Positions 25,901-34,322 of a stretch of 42,096 nt of DNA are shown here, in pieces. The position numbers were made by a program, and so were the translations under genes. The notes beneath the pieces are model-generated. The model was not told the DNA's origin. It did no database searches and saw nothing but the letters and a program-made list of their open reading frames with translations. Position 1 is the stretch's first letter; each line of letters begins with the position of its first letter. The DNA comes from Amphimedon queenslandica (lineage: Eukaryota > Porifera > Demospongiae > Haplosclerida > Niphatidae). The stretch spans positions 8,643 through 50,738 of the forward strand of contig NW_003546550.1 of assembly GCF_000090795.2 (NCBI RefSeq), given 5' to 3'.

Positions 25901-28761
25901 CTGCCACTGGGTTATAGCCTCCTGCCTTTAAATACCCAAAAAACTGCACCAATCTATAGTGGGGCGCACCACAAAACAACAGGAAGTGGGATGTGAATAT
26001 CATTAACATTTCTTTCAAATTAAAAGGAGACAGCACCTCCTGAAAGCAGCAGGTACTTCTCCCTCCAAAAAATTAGACAGACAGAACCACTTATTATTAC
26101 TAATAAGTGGACCAACTACATAGTACTCGCCTAAGCTTAGAGACAGAGAGCGGGTAGTCTCCTTTATATACACCTGCAACCTGCTCATGGTCTCATGGGT
26201 CCACCTGTTGTGGTTTCACAAATATGTACTATGAATATCATTAACTGATACCAGCGTCTTGCTGGTGTACACACATACAGCAATAATGTCTTGTACCCAT
26301 TCCCCATTAGCCATTAATCAGTAATCAATGATAGGAGGCATTTTAAATGACTCCTTCCAAAAAGTGTCTGTCATTCATTCTGTTACGAATTTTTAACCAA
26401 ACAGCTATTGGGGCGAGGACCCATAGTTACCCTCCACAAAGGCTCAGTCTCTCTCTTATATAGTGCAATAACATGATGAGGGTATAATGGGGCGGAACAA
26501 CCACAGAACTATGAATATTGTTAATGACAGGAAGTCCATATACTGCTGAGCTAATAAACACTTGATTAACACAATCTTAACACTGATACCAATAGACAAT
26601 ACACACATTCTTAACACATTATTAACTCACTGGTTGCTGTGTTTTCTGATCCACAGCTTCAGTAGTACACACTATACAATATATTTCAGTCCCTTTCTTA
26701 ACGGGCTCTTGAGTGACGACTGGTACACTGGCCGCTGGTACACTGGTTGCTGGTACACTGGCCGCAGGTGCAGCGGTAGGAGGGAGGGGGGAGGAAGAGA
26801 GAGGAGGTACAGGAGAAACTTTCTTCCCATCAGACTCAACCTCGTCTTTATTGTTGTTACATTTCTTCTCACACTGTTCCACCATCACCTTGGCTGCATT
26901 CAGCAGTGCTGGGGTCTGTGTCCCTATGCTCCGTAATGAGGTAATGTCATTAGCTTTGGAACGACAGCCGTAAGCTAAAACATTATCTAACAGGGCAGAA
27001 CAGAATGAATAGACCTAGAGAAATGAATAAATAAATTAATTAAATAATTGTGATAATTAAATATTAGTCAGGGTACATGTTACTGTGAATTACATCCCAT
27101 AGTATGGACACATCTTACACAAACCATAATATCAATAGTAACCCACAAATTATTATATCAGAAACCACTAGAACCACATGTTCCATTCCATTCTCATATA
27201 ATCCATTCAGTACATGTACATGTTATCTTATTACAGCTACTCCAATTAAAGCCCATAGTACAGTGGGTTGAATTCCATTGAGAATACACAATGATAACAA
27301 AAACAACAAACTATAATCTCTCCCTCCCTCTCTCTCTCTTCCAAAGGAATAGGTACTCATTCTCTAACAATAAACAGTAGCAGCTGTTTAGCATAAACTG
27401 GTAGAAAGTTATTAGTCTTCATAATCAATATTATTAATAGGAGACACAAACAGGTTGAAAACAACAAAAGAGCTTATGAAACATGAACCTGTCTACATGT
27501 ACTGTACCTGCCACGGTTGAAATAATAATAATAATTGATTAATTAAACTGTACAGAAATAGATTAATGAAGTCTCATATTGGCAATAATGGCTGGTATAA
27601 TGATCTAATTAATGAAATTATATATTTATTTGATACCAAACAAAGAACATTTAAGACTCAATAAGATGCTACTTCAATACATTAACACTTTCAGTAGATA
27701 ACCCAACAAAGCACTGTTTAATGAAACAATAATAATAATAACAATAATAATATATTAATAATAATGATACTGTAACATGGCCAGCGGTGCATGATACAGC
27801 TGTGTTTACAATACATCAAAGAGACAAGGCCAATTAGACATTTTTGTAAAATATCATTAGTATATCAACAAATACACACACACACACATACACTGTACAC
27901 TTACATGTACAAGTATTTTTAAATTATTGTCACAGCTGGAATGCATGAGGCTATGTATCAGTAGTAACTAAAAAATGTTTGTGTCACAAAACAGAATATT
28001 TCAATTGACCACTCCCACTCAATTACCTGAGCCCTCATTGGATACTTGCTATCAAACAGACTGTCCACGATATCCAGTAGGAGGCAGACCTTATCAGTAA
28101 TGAGTATCATTGGTTCCAGTAGCTGCTCTCTTGAAGGAACTTTCTTATCCGAATGAGACGTCAAATCCTCTGCTCCACTCATCAGTCCCTTCACAGCAGC
28201 CGTTAACAACTCAGTAATATCCTTCACTTCAGGAGGTGCTCGCTGCGGCTCCATTTTTAATAAAAGAGAGTCCCTCTTTCCCTGGAGGTCCCACGTGAGT
28301 CTCTGTTCTTTATCGCTGACGGTTGGTTCCTCAGGACTAGCTTTACGAGTCTCTCTCCGCTGGTCTGAAGATGGTTTTACAATGGAGTCCATCACCTCTT
28401 CCAGTTCACCCTCTGGGCTTGATCGTCTGAGGACTGATATGTCCCTCGCCAGGTGCCACTTCTCAAGTACGTCAAGTCTTGACTCCACGTCTTTACGGCA
28501 GGCGGATAACTCACTGATGGCCCGTGAGTCCACACCTCGTGGGTTCTTGGCTATAACTTGAGCTGATTTGATGAAAGAGGCAAGAGAGGCTGTCGTTTGG
28601 GATGATATTGGATCAGGGACATCTTGTAGCAATCGTTTGACACCTTGTACCACTCGTGTCGTTAACTTAACGAGTTCTTCAGGTCGGCCCGAGGCCCCAA
28701 TGAGTCCACCAAGATCATCTTTAATATCACAAAAAAGAGCAGATCTCTCCTTTGGCTCCAT
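22941..28761 (-). CDS. Large scaffold: helical region, ubiquitin-like region, SH3, proline-rich tail
   Basis: Exons in gene order: 28844-28027 (coding from the ATG at 28761), 27014-26631, 25321-25134, 24918-24820, 24770-24689, 24622-24448, 24391-22941; 1037 residues with consistent phases. About residues 1-330 are mostly helical (EELVKLTTRVVQGVKRLLQD, EPMILITDKVCLLLDIVDSL), reminiscent of vinculin/talin-type bundles but not assignable by eye. A Pro/Ala/Val linker with ASVPATSVPAASVP repeats follows, then a ubiquitin-like or RA-like stretch (LSLTVHESTTVNDVKQDLSK, GLPLADIQFIQGQSEL). Next is a clear SH3 domain (VAVALYEYD, LAFDEGDVIEIIEKGGDGWW, GSFPASFVEE). The last 480 residues are Lys-rich then Pro-rich with many PxxP sites and possible phospho-Tyr sites (PPYATLDEV, DVMYEVIAP). 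Suggests a cytoskeletal or endocytic adaptor. A noncoding first exon near 29082 is likely. Confidence 0.78.
25322..26630. repeat. Intron with four diverged copies of a 200-390 bp unit
   Basis: Intron of the scaffold gene. Blocks recur in the same order about 25440-25620, 25828-26010, 26030-26240 and 26338-26545: a CTCCNNNCCAAAAAA motif, a TATATAGTG or similar block, and GAATATCATTAA near the end. Copies are well diverged with no shared ORF. A perfect 10-bp inverted repeat (CCACTTATTA / TAATAAGTGG, 26087-26110) lies in the third. A GGA run is at 25335-25355. Confidence 0.6.
27015..28026. other. Scaffold-gene intron, 1 kb, no gene seen
   Basis: AT-rich intron with scattered ACATGTAC motifs, short AAT runs and a CA run near 27885. 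No repeat unit or exon recognised. Confidence 0.5.
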
Positions 28762-28844
28762 TGGGTTACTAACAGCAGCTGCTACTGGCGAGTCCACAGG
28801 TGGCAAAGTGTAATTGGTAAGAGTTATGTACTGGACTGGAGTGA

Positions 28845-29127
28845 CTGTGGGTAGGAAGTTAGAGTATCAAGAATATCATTTTTTTAATATTTTTTACACA
28901 TAATGTTCGTAAGTCTTTGTCAAACTCAGACAATCCCTGTCTTTATTAAATGTTGTTCTATTGCACTTTAATAAACAAACAACCTCAAAGAGAAACACCT
29001 TTTAACTCAACAACCCATCACTAAAAGTAATAACCTGACCCTCTCCCTCGCTCTCTCTTTCACTGATACACACACTCACCTCTTGATTCAGTGTAGAGAA
29101 GAACAGAACACAGTTAGAGGCGGTGGG
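28845..29127. promoter_or_regulatory. 5' intron and probable noncoding first exon of the scaffold gene
   Basis: On the minus strand a donor AAGAG|GTGAGTGTG near 29082 and an acceptor CTACCCACAG at 28845 define a probable 5' UTR intron. The upstream exon has an in-frame stop and no ATG, so translation most likely starts at 28761. Confidence 0.45.
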
Positions 29128-29373
29128 ATGAGATATAGCGGGTCCAGGACATACAGCTATAGACGATCAATGAGAGGAAGAGGATCAGTAACTGGAGGCT
29201 ATCAGTCTCTTTCCTTCTCAGCTGCTACTGGCTCGGGCCAGGGGATCAAGAAAAGAATAATAACAAGAGAACAAGACCAGCCAGTGAGGAAGGAAGACCA
29301 TACAACACATAGACTAGAGGAGGAGGAGCTAATGAATATTAATCATAACATTGGAATGGGTCAACTCCTGTAA
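29128..29373 (+). CDS. Possible small gene, 81 residues, unknown
   Basis: Open frame from an ATG at 29128 to a stop at 29373, divergent from the scaffold gene. The protein is Arg/Ser/Gly-rich at the N-terminus (RTYSYRRSMRGRGSVTGG) and acidic later (RLEEEELMNINHN). No domain recognised. Composition looks coding, but the frame is short and overlaps the probable first exon of the minus gene, so it may be chance. Confidence 0.3.
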   Translation: MRYSGSRTYSYRRSMRGRGSVTGGYQSLSFSAATGSGQGIKKRIITREQDQPVRKEDHTTHRLEEEELMNINHNIGMGQLL

Positions 29374-29714
29374 TTAACAGTCATTAGTAGTAATAATTAT
29401 CTCCTCCACATCGATTCACTGGATTGGTAAGGTTACTATATCAATATATAGGAACAATCAGGTCTCCTTGTCTTCCGTTGAAGCAGTTTTCAGTGCCAGT
29501 GAATAGAAACTGCTAATATAACGCAGTCCCTTATCCATGGACACCATCTTAAACCACGTGGGTGCACGTGGTATACCGCATTAAATCTATTCCCGATAAT
29601 TAGAAAGAGAAATCAAAATTGAGTTAAAATTGCTAAGAAAAATAAAATCTATTGTATACTACGACACTATTAATAATATATTTGATATAATCGTTGATAC
29701 TGAATGAATCAGTA

Positions 29715-32700
29715 TCACTGATTTCTCATCTCAAGTTTGACACATGTTTTGAATTCCGACCACATTCCTTCATGTTTAGTTTGTTTCATCTATAAAGGAT
29801 AATAAAATTATTCTAATTAATGACCACTGAATTTATAGGATGGAGACCAATTATATATAACTATTATTATTTGTTTGCAAGCAGTAAATTGATGTAAAGT
29901 AATTGGAATTTAAAGAATGATTGGAATGCTTTCAACTATACCTTCATTCCCCTAACTTGCCAATTCTTCATCACCGATAAGAATTCCTTATAACTTAACT
30001 TCCCATCACCTGCAGCAACAAACAATTCAACAATCATCAATATTGCTGTTATTATTATTATGAATATTCTCAATAAAATACCCCCACTACCATCAGACAG
30101 GATTCCGTGGTGTAGCGGTTATCACGTGAGTCTAACACACTCAAGGTCCCCGGTTCGATCCCGGGCGGAATCACTTTTTGTTTTTTGGTAACTGACGTCA
30201 TCTTTTTTTTTGTCAAATTGTCACAACAAATTTTGATATTTTTAGCACTTACCATCCACATCAAATATCTTAAAGACAGTATGAATAACGGCCTCATCCA
30301 GTGACTTCCCAATGGAGACACGAGCTGCTCGCCCAAACTCCTCCTCCGAGAGAGACTTACCAGCAATGTTGTACATCGTCATGGCAACAGCGAAATCATC
30401 AAGAGCATTCAGTAACTGACAGAAATCATCATACTGACTGAATGAAATACCCTGCAATGAATAATAATAATAAATACTCCATGATAAAATGAAATGTCCA
30501 CAATGATGACAAGGTATCTTTTACTTGAGAAGAAGCAGTGTCATTCTTCAATCTTTCAAACACCTCCTGAAGGTCATAGCTCGTGTGTCTCAATAGTATC
30601 ATTGCAAATTCCTCAGGAGTTATGGTCGGGCCTCCTAGTGAATATTTCTGGAAGTAATGACAGGGATTAAGGAATGATACAGAGTCAATGTCCCTAGACT
30701 GTACCAGCTAGGGTACCAGCCACACAGACTATAATATCAGAATAATTAATAATTATGAATATTGTAAAGAATAATGAAAGGATATCTCCATCTGTCTCAC
30801 TTCAGTTTGTAAATTATCAATAAACCTGTATTAACAATAATTAATTTATTAATAATTATTAACTGACATGAAAAGATCATCAGATGCTAATTTCTTTCTT
30901 CCATCTCTTCCAAACATGTGAACAATCAAGCTACTAGTGGACACTGAACTGGATCTCTGGATAGCCTAACAATACAATAATAATAACAAGTAACAATCTA
31001 CATAAGTACATGTATATGCATCAGAAAATATGATAAAAGTGAAAAATTCTCTACTTTTCATTTTTGGTGAAATTTGACAAAAATCTCTGTACTATAGTAC
31101 AGGGACTTTTGTCCAATTTTAGAGCAACTTTAAAAAATCATAAAAAATAAAACTTGCTCGGAATCAGCTCAACTTCCCTACACTGCATAAGTACATGTAT
31201 ATGCATCAGAAAATGTAATAAAATTGAGGAATTTTCTACTTGTCAATTTTGGTGAAATTTGGCAAAAATCCCTGTACTATAGTACAGGGACTTTTGTCCG
31301 ATTTTGGAGCAACTTTAAAAAATCATAAAAAATCTAAACTTGATCGGAATCAGCTCAAAATTTCTACACAACATAAGTACATGTATATGCATCAGAAAAT
31401 GTAATAAAATTGAGGAATTTTCTACTTGACAATTTTGGTGAAATTTGGCCAAAATCCCTGTACTATAGTACAGGAACTTTTGTCCGATTTTGGAGCAACT
31501 TTAAAAAATCATAAAAAATCTAAACTTGATCGGAATCAGCTCAAACTTTCTACACAACATAAGTACATGTATATGCATCAGAAAATGTAATAAAATTGAG
31601 GAATTTTCTACTTGACAATTTTGGTGAAATTTGGCCAAAATCCCTGTACTATAGTACAGGGACTTTTGTCCGATTTTGGAGCAACTTTAAAAAATCATAA
31701 AAAATCTAAACTTGATCGGAATCAGCTCAAACTTTCTGCACAACATAAGTACATGTATATGCATCAGAAAATGTAATAAAATTGAGGAATTTTCGACTTG
31801 TCAATTTTGGTGAAATTTGGCAAAAATCCCTGTACTATAGTACAGGGACTTTTGTCCGATTTTGGAGCAACTTTAAAAAATCATAAAAAATCTAAACTTG
31901 ATCGGAATCAGCTCAAACTTTCTACACAACATAAGTACATGTATATGCATCAGAAAATATAATAAAATTGATGAATTTTCGACTTGTCAATTTTGGTGAA
32001 ATTTGGCCAAAATCCCTGTACTATAGTACAGGGACTTTTGTCTGATTTTGGAGCAACTTTAAAAAATCATAAAAAATCTAAACTTGATCGGAATCAGCTC
32101 AAACTTTCTGCACAACATAAGTACATGTATATGTATCAGAAAATGTAATAAAATTGAGGAATTTTCGACTTGTCAATTTTGGTGAAATTTGGCCAAAATC
32201 CCTGTACTATACAGACATGGGCTCAAGCACTAGGTAATGTGCTTAAACACAAACACAAGCACTTAAATGTGTTAGAAGTACCAGCACAAGCACAATCTCT
32301 AGCTTTAACATTAGTCCTTAAGTACAAGAACAAGCATTCTCCAGAGTGCTTAATTACATTAATAAGCACTAGATATTCAATAAGTATAAAAATAAAGTAA
32401 AATTACAATTATAGTTAATTTACTATTGCATCTAATAAACACTAACTCTGTGAATTGTTCATAATAAATTGAAACAGCAGAGAGCTTTGGAGTGACCACT
32501 AATGGTGATGCCATTACCATTCTTCAAGCTTACACACGATCACACAATGTGCTACTAAACTTGTATACTACATCTAAATGTACATGTAGTGGTACATGTA
32601 CCACTACATGTACATGTACATATACATGTATTGGTACCATGTACATCTACATGTACATGGTACCAATACATGTACATCTACATGTACATGTAGATGTATT

Positions 32701-33417
32701 GGTACCATGTACATGTACATGTATTGGTACCATGTCGATGTAGATGTACCATGTACACTATTCGTGTGTAGTTTTTGCTGTGCTTAAAAGCACTTTTGTA
32801 AATTTGTAAAAGTAATTAAGTACAAGTACAAAGCACATAGATTATATTGAAAAGGTACTTGCAAGCAGCACTAAGTACTTAGAAAGCTGTGCTTATTTGT
32901 GCTTAAGTACAAGCACCAAGTGCTTGACCCCATGCCTGGTACTATAGTACACGGACTTTTGTACGATTTTGGAGCAACTTTAAAAAATCATAAAAAATCC
33001 AAATTTTATCGGAATCAGCTCAAACTTTCTACACAACATAAGTACTTGTATATGCATCAGAAAAAGTAATAAAATAGAGAATTCTCTACTTTTCATTAAA
33101 AAGTGTAAATATCAGTTAATTACTTTATTCTCACTTCTCCTGGTAATGCTCTTCTGCATCTAATTATAAAATAAAATAAAATCAAATATTAATTATTAAT
33201 AATACACTCACTCTCTCAAATTCCTCCAGGTCAATGGTGCCACTCCCATCAACATCAATCATCTTAAATATCAACTCAAACTGTCTCCTCGGCTCTGATA
33301 TGATGATGAAGATACACTAACATTATCAACATGATTATAACACTAGAACTAACTAATTAAAGAATTAATGAGAAATAGATAGTCAGGATATGTCAGAACA
33401 CCTTCAGTATATTATAA

Positions 33418-33462
<45 letters not shown>

Positions 33463-34132
33463 AAGGTGATAAGGTTACAGTGTGGATGGTACCATTGTTC
33501 CAAAGGTCTCTGAAGGTACGAGATGATCCTCTTGATAATGAAGGAACTGACTTTAGAGCTTTTGACAATATCTACCAAACAATTGAAATTAAATAATTAA
33601 TTAAATGTCTTACTCTATCGTCCATAACTTGAAAACCATGAGCTAGAGAAAAAGAGAGTTTTTAAAAGAATCAATTAAAGTTCTTTGCTCACATCTTGGC
33701 TCATCCTGAGTGATGCTCTCTAGGAAGTCCCTTGGTGTCATGAACATGTCTCCCTCGTACATCACTGAAGCAAAGTCCTTGTACCTCTTAACAGTCCGAG
33801 GAACTGACTACAAGCAGAAAACATTTAATAATAATTATTAATTATAGTCTACATGGACATGCATTGCTTACCACTTTCACTTCTCCTTTCTCTTCTTTTC
33901 CCTCGTCTGCTGTCGCCTGAGGCAGTAGGGAGGTCCTCTGATCACGTGATCTCAAGTACAGGTAGCCCCCACCACCAAACACCAGTGCCATAAGAGGCCC
34001 CACCCACTTCCCATCCTGAGGATGATAGGACAGTGAATAACGCGAGGTACTACCAGGTGACCCGCTGGCCCTTCTCCTCAATAAAAGAGAAATGGAGTGG
34101 AATAATCTCCTTCCTGTTTTATAGTAAGACAT
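29715..34132 (-). CDS. MICU2/3-like mitochondrial calcium uptake regulator
   Basis: EF-hand gatekeeper of the mitochondrial calcium uniporter, in the intermembrane space. Exons in gene order: 34132-33872, 33807-33693, 33642-33614, 33571-33493, 33401-33354, 33294-33212, 33153-33124, 30965-30868, 30825-30786, 30653-30525, 30451-30253, 30009-29942, 29789-29715; 417 residues. The N-terminus is an Arg/Ser-rich presequence plus a hydrophobic segment (VGPLMALVFGGGGYLYLRSR). Conserved blocks: FMTPRDFLESITQDEPR; VLTYPDYLFLI; EF-hand 1 (DVDGSGTIDLEEF); LIVHMFGRDGRKKL; NLQTEVRQMEFQKYS; DFAVAMTMYNIAG; EF-hand 2 (DVDGDGKLSYKEF). Both EF loops look calcium-competent. Nearest to MICU3 in memory, but family membership is surer than paralogue. 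The junction 30785-30654 appears to be a U12-type AT-AC intron (see Part 2). A 2158-bp intron carries satellite array 4 and a transposon. Confidence 0.92.
30101..30173 (+). tRNA. tRNA-Val (anticodon AAC)
   Basis: 73-nt cloverleaf: acceptor stem GATTCCG (30101-30107) pairs with CGGAATC (30166-30172), discriminator A at 30173. D-arm is TGGTGTAGCGGTTATCA, anticodon loop CTAACAC with AAC at 30134-30136, T-arm CCCCGGTTCGATCCCGGGC. A T-run follows (30175 onward) as the Pol III terminator. A- and B-box positions are canonical. The gene lies antisense within the MICU intron 30252-30010. Confidence 0.95.
31000..33080. repeat. Satellite array 4: seven 186-bp units in MICU intron, last one split
   Basis: Palindrome cores at 31085-31104 (one change), 31270-31289, 31456-31475 (one change), 31642-31661, 31828-31847 and 32014-32033. 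The seventh begins at 32200 and is broken at 32211 by a transposon, resuming at 32939. Spacing 186 bp. The outermost unit on the left is the most diverged. Antisense to the host gene. Confidence 0.95.
32212..32938. mobile_element. Non-autonomous hAT-type transposon, 727 bp
   Basis: Flanked by a perfect 8-bp direct repeat GTACTATA (32204-32211 and 32939-32946). Ends are imperfect terminal inverted repeats: CAGACATGGGCTCAAGCACT on the left, and CAGGCATGGGGTCAAGCACT as the reverse complement of the right end. Subterminal regions carry many AAGCAC/GTGCTT motifs in both orientations, typical of hAT transposase binding sites. The interior (about 32578-32755) is built of ACATGTAC and GGTACC palindromes. 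No ORF over about 80 codons, so no transposase. The 8-bp duplication plus CAGG-type ends support hAT. Confidence 0.9.
33420..33459. repeat. (GA)n microsatellite in MICU intron
   Basis: Pure GA run of about 20 repeats, in the intron 33492-33402 next to the short exon 33401-33354. Confidence 0.9.
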
Positions 34133-34318
34133 GTCCGCTATCAGTAGGTTTTCAATCCTTTTACTGGGCAGCCATCTTATTAGCTGGAGCCATCTTGAGC
34201 ACGCAAAATCAAACAAAATGTCTTCAGATTACGGAAAGTATCACAAGAAAATTAGCCTTGTTCATGCACGGAGTAATGTAATACCAAGATTAGTAGATTA
34301 CAGAAGAATCCAAACAAA
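34133..34318. promoter_or_regulatory. Bidirectional promoter, MICU / TMEM165
   Basis: 186 bp between divergent start codons. Two GCCATCTT sites (34171-34178 and 34189-34196) match the YY1 consensus and are spaced 18 bp start to start. No TATA box. It also contains the upstream ORF at 34218-34322. Confidence 0.5.
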
Positions 34319-34322
34319 ATGA
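34218..34322 (+). other. Upstream ORF of 34 codons overlapping the TMEM165 start
   Basis: ATG at 34218, stop TGA at 34320-34322. The stop overlaps the TMEM165 ATG in an ATGA arrangement. The peptide is basic (MSSDYGKYHKKISLVHARSN at its start) and not recognised. An in-frame ATG at 34131 would extend it to 63 codons. Confidence 0.45.

Noticed and set aside
30648..30800. Simple GT-AG intron as the only MICU splice here
   Set aside because: It would delete the conserved VRQMEF block; kept only as a possible alternative in the twintron finding.
32492..32787. Frames rich in Cys, Thr, Met and Tyr (TCTCTG, MYMYWYH)
   Set aside because: Translations of ACATGTAC/GGTACC palindromic repeats inside the hAT element; no protein-like content.
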